The position numbers and the translations under genes were made by a program. DNA of 49,730 bases from Spirochaetaceae bacterium (lineage in GTDB: Bacteria > Spirochaetota > Spirochaetia > SZUA-6 > DRHE01): NCBI GenBank assembly GCA_020353535.1, contig CP070696.1:1202486-1252215 (forward strand), in the 5' to 3' direction. This document shows positions 8,272-16,912 of the stretch, in pieces. The notes below the pieces were generated by a model. It did no database searches, was not told the DNA's origin, and saw only the letters and a list, made by a program, of their open reading frames with translations. Numbering within the stretch: position 1 is the first letter of the stretch; each line of letters begins with the position of its first letter.

Positions 8272-8361
8272 CTGATGGGAGCGCCTGGAGTGCAGCGCCT
8301 CCGTTACCCGCGAGGTACCAACAGCCAGACTGGCGGGTCATCCATCAGTCACCTTCACTCC
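8272..8361. other. Intergenic segment with nested inverted repeats (possible structured RNA)
   Basis: In the 466-bp gap between the barrel protein and flaA, three pairings can be drawn: CTGATGG (8272-8278) with CCATCAG (8342-8348); ACCCGC (8306-8311) with GCGGGT (8333-8338); GGAGTG (8287-8292) with CACTCC (8356-8361). The first and third would form a pseudoknot. No known riboswitch or RNA family was recognised. The rest of the gap to 8597 holds no convincing gene. Confidence 0.3.
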
Positions 8362-8597
8362 AAGCAGCACTAAAACACAAGCACGGACTCTTACGATTGC
8401 TCTTACAGTGTTCCGGGATTACCTGGTCGGGATGGGAACCGGAATCAATCGATTGCGTGAACGCGAGGAGATAGCGAGTGCCAGAGGTTCCAGCCGACAG
8501 GATGGCCTGCGGACTGTGGACACGGCAGGGTCGTCTGCAGATGCATCGATGCCGTTGTCGTCAGAAGAAGATAGGAGAAAGACCTCTGCAGACAGAA

Positions 8598-8631
8598 AGA
8601 GAGCTGCCCCCGCGGGACAGCTCTCTTTGTT
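8598..8631 (+). terminator. Strong hairpin terminator
   Basis: AGAGAGCTG (8598-8606) pairs perfectly with CAGCTCTCT (8618-8626), and the loop can add C-G pairs. It is followed on the plus strand by TTTGTTTG. It lies 337 bp after the barrel-protein stop, so it ends either a long 3' UTR or a separate small RNA. Confidence 0.75.
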
Positions 8632-8727
8632 TGTCATACTCCAGGATGCTTCGCCGTGACGGCGCTGCTGCTTCCAGCAGCTGCCTGGGCGGCGAGTGCC
8701 GCTACACCTGGTTAACTCTGGAGGGGA

Positions 8728-9735
8728 TTATTCCTCCTCCTTGTGCATCTTCTCTTTTTCCAGGGAGCGAAGCACCTGCATATCACCGACTCTCCTCAGT
8801 TCAGCGCGCTTGCGGGCTTCCAGACGTTCGGTCAAGATACCCCAGATGGCCTCGTCGTTGATGTCACGCTGGGTCTCAAGCAGAGCCAGATCGTAGGTGA
8901 TCTCGATATCCTTCACGTAGGTGACGATGTCGCCACCTTCTTGCATTGAATCCCGGTAGACGATCAGACCTACGAGTTTGATGAAAGGTTCGCTCTTGGG
9001 ATACAGAGGGAACTTTCGTATCTCTCGGTTGCGGACCTCGGTAATATAGTTCGGATTGTTCCACACCAACTTGCGCCAGCCGTCGAACTGTAAATGATCG
9101 AGGTAGATGGTCATCTCCTTCTCATCCTGGTCCTTGAGAATGAGACCGAATCCGTTGGGGAAATTCGATCCATACACTGTGGCTTCAACGGATTTCAGTA
9201 CACCGACGTTTTTTACCACGCCATAGCTGTCGAACTTGGTTCCCTCGTCCCCCTCGACTTCCACCAGGGTATCACCCTGCAGTTGGGTGGCCACCTGGTA
9301 GGCCGGGATCTCGAAAGGCGGCGTGATTAAAGCGTAGGAGTTGAAGTTGGGCAGCGGGAAGTGAATCCGGACTCCCATCACGGTCCTGCCTGCCAGTTCC
9401 TCACCGTCGAAAGGCTTGGCCGTGTCTTTTAGCGTAGCCTGCTTGGTGTAGGATTTCGCCTGATTGGTAACCGTCCTGGCCGAGGAGGCGAGCTGAACGT
9501 ACCAGTTTTCGATGGCCAGAGAGGTTTTCATCCTCTTCTTGATCTCCTCATCGTAACTGGCGCCGGCAACCTCGCTGAAGTCGATCATGGTCGCCTCATG
9601 TTCATTGGGCTCGGTTGCGGCCCCGACGGTCACATCCGGTATTAATTCTGTAAAATCGATAAGTACGGACCGATCAGCAAATCCGACACTCGCCACAAGA
9701 AGGGCAATTCCAACGATAATGCACAGCTTTTTCAT
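8728..9735 (-). CDS. flaA: Flagellar filament outer layer protein FlaA
   Basis: Spirochaete FlaA, the protein coating or associated with the FlaB core of periplasmic flagella. 335 residues with a signal peptide (MKKLCIIVGIALLVASVGFA, cleavage before DRS) and the family's typical features: GVRIHFPLPNFNSYALITPPFEIPAY, GFGLILKDQDEKEMTIYLDHL..DGWRKLVWNNPNYI, IKLVGLIVYRD and a DIEITYDLAL segment before a charged tail. The start is set by AAAGGAG seven bases before ATG. It lies downstream of the seven-gene glycan/amidase operon on the same strand but has its own promoter. The tail ends in a Glu/Lys-rich stretch (RSLEKEKMHKEEE). Confidence 0.93.
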   Translation of the reverse strand: MKKLCIIVGIALLVASVGFADRSVLIDFTELIPDVTVGAATEPNEHEATMIDFSEVAGASYDEEIKKRMKTSLAIENWYVQLASSARTVTNQAKSYTKQATLKDTAKPFDGEELAGRTVMGVRIHFPLPNFNSYALITPPFEIPAYQVATQLQGDTLVEVEGDEGTKFDSYGVVKNVGVLKSVEATVYGSNFPNGFGLILKDQDEKEMTIYLDHLQFDGWRKLVWNNPNYITEVRNREIRKFPLYPKSEPFIKLVGLIVYRDSMQEGGDIVTYVKDIEITYDLALLETQRDINDEAIWGILTERLEARKRAELRRVGDMQVLRSLEKEKMHKEEE

Positions 9736-9767
9736 GCAATGCTCCTTTCCTCTCCTTGTTAACCTAA

Positions 9768-9802
9768 AGTATACGGCACTCTAAACCGATGTCAATCGGT
9801 TT
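9768..9802 (-). promoter_or_regulatory. flaA promoter with overlapping inverted repeat
   Basis: Minus strand TTGACA (9790-9795), 16 bp, TATACT (9768-9773), with the start codon 33 bp downstream: a near-consensus sigma-70 promoter and not a flagellar sigma-28 site. A perfect inverted repeat, AAACCGAT (9783-9790) and ATCGGTTT (9795-9802) with a GTCA spacer, covers the -35 box and could be a repressor or activator site. Confidence 0.7.
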
Positions 9803-9856
9803 TCCCTTTTTATTATATCTGATAAGGGGTTTATAAACTTAACGTTTTATTTTCGC

Positions 9857-10396
9857 TTATTTAAACAATTTTTTCTCGATGGTGAAGCCGTCGGCGTACT
9901 GTTCCCCGGGAAGCTGTCCGTCCACCAGCAGATACAGACCGCGTACCCTGGGAAAGTTGTACAGCACCCCGTTGGCGATGGTTTGAAGTGTCTGATCGAA
10001 GCTCAAGGCAGCGTCCGGGACAGGCTCGAGTATCTCCCTGGACAGACTCACGTATGCCTTTCCATCCTGAACGATCACGGAATGCAGGCGCACCTCTCTG
10101 GAAACGATGCGAGACAGCAGCGGATCCGCCGGTCCCAGGATCAGCTCCTGAACGTACAACTCGACTTCGGCGGTCAAGCCGCGTCGGGGAGGCAGAAAGC
10201 GCCGCTCTCCGACCAGCTTGCCCGTAGCGCCTTCGGGAAAGAACAGCACCCTGGCGTTCCAAGGATTTGAAAGAAAGTAGAGGGTAAGAGACAGAATTAA
10301 GAGGAACACGAACAGCACGCCAAGGACCAGACGGAGATTCCCACTGTCAAGATTTAAAGCCGCATGTATACCCCTCTTTAGCATGATGCGTTTCAC
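9857..10396 (-). CDS. GerMN-domain membrane protein
   Basis: 179 residues: one transmembrane helix (about 22-44, LVLGVLFVFLLILSLTLYFL) and a C-terminal GerMN domain (about 50-165) with the family pattern TAEVELYVQELILGP, SVIVQDGKAYVSLS, LSFDQTLQTIANGVLYNFP and LYLLVDGQ. GerMN domains occur in envelope proteins of spore formers and of non-sporulating bacteria, often beside amidases, and are thought to bind peptidoglycan or partners. The gene follows the amidase by 15 bp on the same strand, so joint action at the murein is likely. It starts at GTG (10396) behind AGGGTAGG; ATG 10384 is an alternative. Confidence 0.8.
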   Translation of the reverse strand: MKRIMLKRGIHAALNLDSGNLRLVLGVLFVFLLILSLTLYFLSNPWNARVLFFPEGATGKLVGERRFLPPRRGLTAEVELYVQELILGPADPLLSRIVSREVRLHSVIVQDGKAYVSLSREILEPVPDAALSFDQTLQTIANGVLYNFPRVRGLYLLVDGQLPGEQYADGFTIEKKLFK

Positions 10397-10411
10397 TCCG
10401 CCTACCCTACT

Positions 10412-11464
10412 TTACTCTGTGAATCCTTTTGTGCTCTCGAAATTGGCAACGAAACTGCGGATGCCAGTATATATGCCGGAGGTGAGTTTTTGCAAGTACG
10501 ACTCATCTGCAAGCAGATAGGCTTCTTCACGGTTGGTAACGTAGCCCAGCTCGATGAGGATCGATGGCATCTTGGCTTTGCGAACCACGAACCAGGATTC
10601 CTCCCGGATGCCCCGGTTGTCCGTGACATCCCCCACTGTGCTGTCAAATCCCTCCAGTACGGCCTTGGCCAGGGTAATGCTCTCTATCGAATACTCCTCC
10701 TCCAGAAGGACGTTCAGAATCGGGGCGATCGGTCGGGTTTCCTCGTCAAGCTCTTCTGTATCGATGAGGTTCCGCCGGTAATCACCGGGCAGGACCCATA
10801 CTTCGTAGCCCTTTGCGCCTTTGTTGAAGGCGGCATTGGCATGAATTGAAACGAAGATGATCGCCTCGTGTTTTCCCACATTTACATTGTTGGCGATCTC
10901 GGTACGCTCCTCCAGCTTCAAATAGGTGTCGTCATGCCGGGTGAGCAGGATCTGTTTTTCCGGATACTCCTTTTTCAACAGCTGATAGAGCCGCTTGGAA
11001 ACATCCAGTACCAGGTCCTTTTCCAGCAGATTCAGCTCCCCATCCTTGCTCTGGTGATTGCCGATGGCCCCGGAGTCCTTGCCGCCATGGCCCGGATCGA
11101 TGAGAACAGCCGCCACCCGGGGTTGAATTCTCCGCAGGGCGAGCAACTCGAAATAGCGGTTGATCACCTCGAGGGTTTCATCAGGAAAGAGCAGATTGCC
11201 CTCCGAACGCTGGACTCCTTGGGTTCGAATCTTCTCCCGATAGTTCACCACCATCCAGGGAGAACCCAGAGAAAAGATGATCCGATCCCCCAGCTCGCCC
11301 AGCCCCTCCCCGCTCAGATCGAGGTAACCGGTTTCGGTTTCCGGATTCCACTGCAGGGTGGCCTTTAACTGATCCAACACACCCTGTAGCGGGATCGACT
11401 CGGCAGACAGTCCGGTTACGACCAGCAGTAGAATCAGCCTCAGGATCAACCTCACCATTCTCAC
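10412..11464 (-). CDS. N-acetylmuramoyl-L-alanine amidase (Amidase_3)
   Basis: Secreted zinc amidase that cleaves the bond between N-acetylmuramic acid and the stem peptide. A signal peptide (LILRLILLLVVTGLSA) is followed by a short N-terminal domain and the Amidase_3 catalytic domain (about 115-345): zinc ligands His in IDPGHGG, Glu in LLEKDLVL and His in VSIHANA, and the catalytic Glu in ILIELGYVTN. It probably acts in cell separation or in letting periplasmic flagella or envelope structures through the murein. GTG at 11464 overlaps the ATP-grasp stop (GTGA) and is preceded by GAGGAA; ATG at 11458 also works. The chain is part of the seven-gene operon. Confidence 0.92.
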   Translation of the reverse strand: MRMVRLILRLILLLVVTGLSAESIPLQGVLDQLKATLQWNPETETGYLDLSGEGLGELGDRIIFSLGSPWMVVNYREKIRTQGVQRSEGNLLFPDETLEVINRYFELLALRRIQPRVAAVLIDPGHGGKDSGAIGNHQSKDGELNLLEKDLVLDVSKRLYQLLKKEYPEKQILLTRHDDTYLKLEERTEIANNVNVGKHEAIIFVSIHANAAFNKGAKGYEVWVLPGDYRRNLIDTEELDEETRPIAPILNVLLEEEYSIESITLAKAVLEGFDSTVGDVTDNRGIREESWFVVRKAKMPSILIELGYVTNREEAYLLADESYLQKLTSGIYTGIRSFVANFESTKGFTE

Positions 11465-13125
11465 ACCGACCACTTCCTCACTACTTGTTTCGGATCGCTC
11501 GCCGGATCACATAAGCTGTCGATGAGGTAGACTCCGGCCTGCACACCCCCCTTTATCAGCACCTTCCAAAATCCCCGGCCCAGCACAAAGCTGCCTGGGG
11601 TACGGCCATCCGGGGTACGGCCATCCGGTAAGCCGCCAGAGGCAGTGGCGCCTGTAATCTCGAGTACTCGCTGGAAAGCCCCATCCAGGGTCCATCCGTG
11701 CCAATCCCGGGCAACCTCCCCTCCGGCACCAGGAAGAGCCAGGACCTGCAGATCCTCCACCCTGCGGCTGAACCGCTCCGGGTTTCCCAACCACAGGGGC
11801 AGCGCCGCCAGCCGATGTTCGCTGTCCGGAGAGATCGGAGAGAAGGCCGTGAACTCCCCCTGTTCTTTGCCCTGCAGGTAGGCGTCGGTGCGGGGATCGT
11901 TCACTTCCAGTCGAACCAGCACGGATTGGACCGCGGCCTGCACCGCTGCCAGCGCCTCGGCCCGGGTCGGCGCCTTGGAGATGAGATTGCCACACTTGCC
12001 CATGTTGTTTGTGGGGAGATCCACTTGCTGGCTTGGAGCGACCCTTAGGAACAGCTCTTCGATCCCGGGCAGATCCCTGGCCTGCCGGAGGCCTTCCAGC
12101 GTTTTGATGGTACCGGGTATGGAGATGAAGGCTCGTTCCGCCGACACCCAGAAGCGCCTGGGTGTAAGATCGCCGGGCGGCAGGCCCATGGCTATATTCA
12201 GAGCCGCGTCGGTGACCTCCACTCCGGAGGCAAAGGGGAATGTCCAGCCGGACATGTAGCCGCCGGAAAGCCGGGCCGCAATCTCTCCGACAACGGGCCC
12301 TTCGGGAGTGACCTTGATATCCCCCTTGGCCGCACCCTGGCTGATGCCCAGAGCCCGGATGCCCCTAACAAACACCTCCTCGGCGCGGCGCAGCAGCTTT
12401 GCGTCGAGAACGCTGGGCATGGTATGCCCCATTTCAACGAAATAGGGAGGAAAGCAGATATGGCGGTCCGCCACACCGCAGATGCTGACCCGTCCGTCGT
12501 AGATCACCGCATCCAGGCTGAGCTCGGGTCCCTCCAGATGCTGCTCCACGATGGCTTTACCGCAGGCCGATTGCTCCAGGGCGACCTCGAGTGCAGCGCC
12601 CAGCTGCTGCGCATCGTCCACCCGGCGCACCCCCCGGGCACCCATGTTGTCCACAGGCTTCACCACGAGGGGAAAGGAGAATCCGGAAGGCAGAAGCGCC
12701 GCACCCCGGCTTTGCCTAGAGCGGGAAGCCGATCGCAGAACCGCCTTCTCCACCGTGAAGAAGGCTGGGCTGGGAACCTTCTGGGCCTGGAAAGCGGCGC
12801 GCATCCGGGCCTTGTCCGTGGCGGCCAGGGCGGAGGTATAGGGAATCCCGGGGAGCTCCAGATTTTCAGCAATCCAGGCAACCGTGGTGGAGAAATCCGT
12901 TCCAGCGGTGAACACTCCGTCCAGGCCCTCCTTGCGTTGGATAGCCCGGGCCAGCCGGGTGACCGCCTTCCTATCCCGCAGGTCTACCTGCTCACAGCGG
13001 TCGGCCAAGGTCTGGATCTCTTGAATAATGTTGGCCGCGGCCACCACGACGCTCCATCCCTTGCCTTTGGCCAGGCGTACAGCGGGCAGCTGCATCACCC
13101 CTCCGCCCAGGATCAGGATTCTCAT
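11461..13125 (-). CDS. ATP-grasp ligase
   Basis: 554-residue ATP-grasp protein of the carbamoyl-phosphate-synthase-like type, which joins a carboxylate to an amine or thiol using ATP. Residues 1-100 form the preATP-grasp fold (MRILILGGGVMQLPAVRLAK, FTAGTDFSTTVA). Residues about 105-300 form the ATP-grasp core (FPLVVKPVDNMGARGVRRV, AIVEQHLEGPELSLDAV, GPVVGEIAARLSGG). The last 200 residues are specific to this group and not recognised. Near the C-terminus DGRTP occurs twice because of a perfect 15-bp DNA duplication at 11597-11626. The start overlaps the preceding gene by ATGA. Substrate unknown; the neighbours suggest a sugar, amino-sugar or peptide ligation. Confidence 0.8.
   Translation of the reverse strand: MRILILGGGVMQLPAVRLAKGKGWSVVVAAANIIQEIQTLADRCEQVDLRDRKAVTRLARAIQRKEGLDGVFTAGTDFSTTVAWIAENLELPGIPYTSALAATDKARMRAAFQAQKVPSPAFFTVEKAVLRSASRSRQSRGAALLPSGFSFPLVVKPVDNMGARGVRRVDDAQQLGAALEVALEQSACGKAIVEQHLEGPELSLDAVIYDGRVSICGVADRHICFPPYFVEMGHTMPSVLDAKLLRRAEEVFVRGIRALGISQGAAKGDIKVTPEGPVVGEIAARLSGGYMSGWTFPFASGVEVTDAALNIAMGLPPGDLTPRRFWVSAERAFISIPGTIKTLEGLRQARDLPGIEELFLRVAPSQQVDLPTNNMGKCGNLISKAPTRAEALAAVQAAVQSVLVRLEVNDPRTDAYLQGKEQGEFTAFSPISPDSEHRLAALPLWLGNPERFSRRVEDLQVLALPGAGGEVARDWHGWTLDGAFQRVLEITGATASGGLPDGRTPDGRTPGSFVLGRGFWKVLIKGGVQAGVYLIDSLCDPASDPKQVVRKWSV
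11597..11626. repeat. Perfect 15-bp tandem duplication in the ATP-grasp gene
   Basis: GGGGTACGGCCATCC occurs twice in a row (11597-11611 and 11612-11626), in frame, giving a doubled DGRTP in the protein. Confidence 0.9.
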
Positions 13126-15215
13126 TGCAACTGCCTCACCTTCAGTGCGTAGGCCTCGAAGGTGTCTCCCAGGCGAAGCATGCGGCTGAGTACGGAAAAT
13201 CCCGCAGCGATTACCGACTTTGACGACAGCTCCCCCGGCCAGGGAAATCGTTCCCCGTGGTGCCCGGTTACCACGATCTGTTTCAAGCGGAAGCCGAATC
13301 GTCCCAGAATCCCCGACACGGATCCCAGGGGCCAGACCGTGTAGTGATCCTGCGGGCTGTTCTGCAGAAAGCGATTCCCATTTTTCCGGGCTGATATCCC
13401 GGAGGCGCTGGGTGTAGAGAAGGCGAAAACACCCCCCGGTCTAAGCAGCCGGTTGACCCGCCCTAGCACCTCTGCGGTGTCTCGGAAATGCTCGACCACG
13501 TACCACATGGTGATGACATCAAATTTCTCCTGCTCCCCAGCCAGCTCAGGTGTGTCCTCAGCCGCGGAAAAATCTCCCACCCTGCAGGGGATGCCGAGCC
13601 GGTCCCGGACGTAGCTCACCGCCTCCTCCGAGATGTCCAGACCTTGAACCCGATAGCCCTGTTCGGCCGCAGCCTGCAGAAACGGTCCATAGGCGCAGCC
13701 CACATCCAGCAGCCTCGGATCCGAGCCGGAGGTTACCGGTTGCCTTGCAGCGCCAGCCACCGTGGCGGGATTCCGGGCTGGTTCGGCTGCCGCACCCGTG
13801 GCCGGGGCTGGGCTTCGGGCAGGAGCGGTTGAATCAGCCCGCGCTTGTGCGGGCTTCGTCAAGGCGCGAATTTGCTTCAGACGAGCTGCGGCCATGCCCT
13901 TGATGGTCTGAAAATCCTCCAGGTAGGTCTTTCCGTACTGCTTCCTGTATTCGGAGAAGAAGTACTCGCCGCCGTAGCGGATGCCCTGCACGTTCCGCTG
14001 GCCGAAAGCAATCAGGTAGAGTATTCCGCAGTTCAAACAGCGGAAATAGGAACGTTCGGTGAAACGAGCCGTCGCCGGATTGTCCGTCCGCCCGCAGACA
14101 GGGCACTGAGACCCTCCTGAGGCTTGAAGCAGAGCGGGAAGCTTGGAAAGCTGGGGCGATTCAGAGAAGGTTTCTGGCGGATAGCGGGACAGCAGGTCCT
14201 CGAAAACGCCGGGCTCGTCGAGCAAGGCTCTCAGCCTTCGAATCGCTGGACGACGGACGCCGATCTCCGGGATGCCAGCTGCCCTGCTGAGCCTCCGATG
14301 ATAGCGGGATGGATTTAGGTTGATCACCGGCACAGCTGCTGCCAGAGCCTCGTAGGCGGTCAGACCGAAGGAACAGAACAATAGATCGTACGCGCTCAGG
14401 AGGGTTTTCAATTCCGCCGGACTGCGGAGCACCGCCACGCCTTCCGGCCAGCTGTTTCGTCTGAAGTAGGGACCCTGAACCACTGTAATCTGTTCAGGAT
14501 CGAAAACGCGATTTTCAAGCAGCAGGTCGAGCAGCGCAGTGCTCAAATCCGCAGGATCCTCTCCGCCGAAGCTGACAAGCACCCGGGATATCGGTGATTG
14601 CGGTCGGGAGCGCTGCTCGAGCAATCGGTACTGTTCGGGAAAACGGCGCTGCGCAGGCAGCCGGCACTGTGGCAGCCGTCGCTGCGGCGGCTGCCGCTTT
14701 CCGGCTCGCCGGCCCGAGGAGCGGCTATCCGCCAGATCGAGCAAGCTCAGCGCGCTCAGATTGGCCCGGTGAGGCTGGCGCACGACGGGCAGGGTGTCGA
14801 TCAGGTAACTGCAAAAACGTCGTGCCGGCCCCCCCTCGTCCAAACCGATCACCGGAGCGGGGAAAAATCGGAGCACCTGCTGAGCCTGGGAGCGCTGCCT
14901 GTCCACGATCACCAGATCCCATGGCTCCTGCGGATCGTAGTGCCCCAGAACTCGGGACGGGGGAATTCCCAGGGGCTCCAGCAGAGCCTGCAGCGCGACC
15001 TGTAACCGCGCGGGACCGGAGCCTGGTGCAGCGCCATCGCTGCCCGCTGCCGCTGCATCGCTGCTTGCTGCCGCGGCATTAGCACCCAGCACCCGATCCG
15101 CTTCCTCGAGCAGGATGCGGGTTTGCGGACCGAAGATCTGTGCAAGCCGACGGGCGCGTTTCAGGTGACCGCTTCCCATCGAAGCCCGGATCGAGGGAAC
15201 CAGAATAACCTTCAC
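13122..15215 (-). CDS. SpsG/PseG-like protein fused to zinc-ribbon methyltransferase
   Basis: 697-residue two-part enzyme. Residues 1-370 resemble SpsG/PseG, the UDP-sugar hydrolases or glycosyltransferase-like proteins of nonulosonate and surface-glycan pathways (GSGHLKRARRLA at 14-25, WDLVIVD, VLVSFGGEDPADLS, LLSAYDLLFCSFGLTAYEALAAAVPVI). Residues 391-416 form a zinc ribbon (CPVC and CLNC), and residues about 498-690 a class I SAM methyltransferase (RLLDVGCAYGPFL, VQGLDISEEAV, FDVITMWYVVEHF, LRPGGVFAFSTPS). Three low-complexity inserts interrupt it: Ala-rich 44-68, an Arg/Gln/Pro/Leu repeat at 157-198, and an Ala/Pro linker 457-498. GTG start with AGGAG seven bases before; the last codons overlap the ATP-grasp ATG. 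Confidence 0.8.
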   Translation of the reverse strand: MKVILVPSIRASMGSGHLKRARRLAQIFGPQTRILLEEADRVLGANAAAASSDAAAAGSDGAAPGSGPARLQVALQALLEPLGIPPSRVLGHYDPQEPWDLVIVDRQRSQAQQVLRFFPAPVIGLDEGGPARRFCSYLIDTLPVVRQPHRANLSALSLLDLADSRSSGRRAGKRQPPQRRLPQCRLPAQRRFPEQYRLLEQRSRPQSPISRVLVSFGGEDPADLSTALLDLLLENRVFDPEQITVVQGPYFRRNSWPEGVAVLRSPAELKTLLSAYDLLFCSFGLTAYEALAAAVPVINLNPSRYHRRLSRAAGIPEIGVRRPAIRRLRALLDEPGVFEDLLSRYPPETFSESPQLSKLPALLQASGGSQCPVCGRTDNPATARFTERSYFRCLNCGILYLIAFGQRNVQGIRYGGEYFFSEYRKQYGKTYLEDFQTIKGMAAARLKQIRALTKPAQARADSTAPARSPAPATGAAAEPARNPATVAGAARQPVTSGSDPRLLDVGCAYGPFLQAAAEQGYRVQGLDISEEAVSYVRDRLGIPCRVGDFSAAEDTPELAGEQEKFDVITMWYVVEHFRDTAEVLGRVNRLLRPGGVFAFSTPSASGISARKNGNRFLQNSPQDHYTVWPLGSVSGILGRFGFRLKQIVVTGHHGERFPWPGELSSKSVIAAGFSVLSRMLRLGDTFEAYALKVRQLQ
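14620..14745. repeat. Degenerate in-frame repeat coding RLPQ/RFPEQ units
   Basis: On the minus strand the reading frame gives successive units RRLPQC, RLPAQR, RFPEQY, RLLEQR, an imperfect repeat of about six residues (18 bp). It forms an insertion between the two Rossmann halves of the SpsG-like domain and looks like expanded low-complexity sequence. Confidence 0.5.
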
Positions 15216-15218
15216 CGG

Positions 15219-15908
15219 CTACTCCTGCCCGGTCGGGGCAATCCGGCTGAGGGTGTTGCGCTTCAGCCAGTCCACCACGTCGTCGATCTCAATGGGCCGT
15301 CCGTCGTACAGCTCTGCGAACAGCTCTTTCAGCAAGGCATAGTCCGCCTCGGTGTCCAGAGTGACCCGGGCTTCGGGAAAAGCCCAGTCATCCGGGCAGG
15401 GAATCTCGCCTACCCGGTAGCTGTCCGCATGGCGGTAGAGGAAGGTGGTGATGTGCTCGCGCTCATGAGGATCCTGCGCCCTTTCGGCAGCCTCCAGCAG
15501 AGCCCAGGCTTCTACCACCTCCACCCCAGTCCCCAGCGGATTGTTGAGAAAGTGACTCAAGGCGTAGTTCTCACGCTGGTGAATTCCGAGCAGAGTCTGC
15601 GCGGCTCTGGCCGAAACAAGCGGATTGTCCCCGGTTGCCCGGATGATCCGCCGCACGCCGTAGTGCCCGACGGCGCGGGCGTAGCGGGCCAGCACGTCCT
15701 CCTCGGGACCGACGAAAACCGAGAAACCCTCCTCCCCGGCTATCGGCGCCAAGGCCTCCACGCTGCGATCATCGGTGAGCAGGGCGCGGACCGCGACCGG
15801 GATCTGCTTCAAGGCCCGCAGCACATGGCTGAGCACGGACAGCCCCTGCAGTTGAATCAGGGCCTTACGGGGAAGCCTGTGGGAGTGCAAGCGAGCCTGC
15901 AGGAGCAC
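15219..15908 (-). CDS. SpsF-like cytidylyltransferase
   Basis: Nucleotidyltransferase of the SpsF/NeuA-like family (229 residues), which activates an acidic or spore-coat-type sugar with CTP. Signature: LLQARLHSHRLPRKALIQLQG (the usual IQAR..S.RLPgK opening), FVGPEEDVLARY, RRIIRATGDNPLVSA and ALSHFLNNPLGTGVEVV, then VTLDTEADYALLKELFAEL near the end. The frame is open far upstream, but only from the GTG at 15908 does it match the family; that start lies 8 bp after the stop of the preceding gene. It ends 3 bp before the SpsG-like/methyltransferase fusion, so the enzymes of one sugar-nucleotide pathway are adjacent. Confidence 0.82.
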   Translation of the reverse strand: MLLQARLHSHRLPRKALIQLQGLSVLSHVLRALKQIPVAVRALLTDDRSVEALAPIAGEEGFSVFVGPEEDVLARYARAVGHYGVRRIIRATGDNPLVSARAAQTLLGIHQRENYALSHFLNNPLGTGVEVVEAWALLEAAERAQDPHEREHITTFLYRHADSYRVGEIPCPDDWAFPEARVTLDTEADYALLKELFAELYDGRPIEIDDVVDWLKRNTLSRIAPTGQE

Positions 15909-15916
15909 TCCCGTAC

Positions 15917-16912
15917 TTATTCCGGGATCTCCCAGTGATTGACCAGGCTCTGAACGTCGCTCTTGAATCGATATCGGTTCTGATGAACCCACAATTGCAC
16001 CTCTTTGAATTCGTTTCTGGCTTCCAGCCAGTTGGAATCCGAACGCAGGCAGTAGGCGAAGCGCTTCGAGACGGGAAGGATCCCCATCTCTCCGTTGAAG
16101 CGAACACCCATATTCTTCAGGAAGAACAGCTTGTAGCTGATATCCGGGCTGCTGTCCTCGGTCACGGGATCCCCGCAGTAACGTACCACCATGTCCCGTC
16201 GGCAGAGGATATGCTCTCCCCACAGAAAAGCCCGCAGACCGAAGTCCAGCTTCTGCCAGTAAGGATTGCTCATCCAGGCATCGTAGCCGCCGCTCAGACC
16301 GAAACGGTTGCGGTGATAGATCCCGCAGTAATCGAAGGGAAACAGGCTGGGCATCCCCTCCTGCACCACTTTCCAGGGCATTACCTTGAGTTTTCCCTTG
16401 ATCAGAGCCGGCACCTGGAGGCAGGGCACCTCCTGATCCTCCGAGTTGAACAGCCGGGGAACGGTGCAGAGGATCTGTTTCTCCTCTATTTGCTCCAGGA
16501 AGGACGACCAATCCTCAGCTCGCCCCCTACCCTTCCCTTCCGTCGCTCCGTTGGCGAACTCCATATCGCTCCACAGCACGAACACCAACCGCGCTCTGGC
16601 TTCCTCGATCCCGATGTTGATCCTCTCTCCAGCCGAGGCTTGCTCTTGAAGAAGCAGAAAGCGGATCTCCGGAAACTCCCTGGACAGGGGCTCGATATCG
16701 TAGGAGATTCGGGGTCCTTCGACGCAGATGATTTCACCGATCCCTGCATCCTGCAGATCCTGGAGCTTTTCCTGCCGGTAGAAGCGGCTGCCCCGGTTGA
16801 GGAGCAGCACGGCCAGGGGAGCTTGGGATTTTCGGATTCTGTCGACCTTTGAACCGCCGATGACGGTATAGGGTACCTTGCGCTTTTTAAAAATTGAAGC
16901 TGTAGTACTCAT
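15917..16912 (-). CDS. Putative glycosyltransferase-like protein
   Basis: 331-residue protein, not assigned to a known family with certainty. The N-terminal half looks like a GT-A fold: LAVLLLNRGSRFYRQEKLQDLQD strand-helix, IGEIICVEG, RFLLLQEQASAGERINIGIEEA, then LVFVLWSDMEF where an SD pair takes the place of the DxD motif. The C-terminal half has many aromatic residues (YCGIYHRNRFGLSGGYDAWMSNPYWQKLDFGLRAFLWGEH), as in glycosyltransferases that place an acceptor site there. ATG 16912 overlaps the end of the spiroSPASM gene by 26 bp, so the two are translationally coupled. Its probable role is sugar transfer in the operon's glycan pathway. Confidence 0.6.
   Translation of the reverse strand: MSTTASIFKKRKVPYTVIGGSKVDRIRKSQAPLAVLLLNRGSRFYRQEKLQDLQDAGIGEIICVEGPRISYDIEPLSREFPEIRFLLLQEQASAGERINIGIEEARARLVFVLWSDMEFANGATEGKGRGRAEDWSSFLEQIEEKQILCTVPRLFNSEDQEVPCLQVPALIKGKLKVMPWKVVQEGMPSLFPFDYCGIYHRNRFGLSGGYDAWMSNPYWQKLDFGLRAFLWGEHILCRRDMVVRYCGDPVTEDSSPDISYKLFFLKNMGVRFNGEMGILPVSKRFAYCLRSDSNWLEARNEFKEVQLWVHQNRYRFKSDVQSLVNHWEIPE

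Noticed and set aside
15909..16511. Upstream extension of the SpsF-like frame
   Set aside because: It overlaps the glycosyltransferase-like gene in another frame and only sequence from 15908 onward matches the SpsF family.
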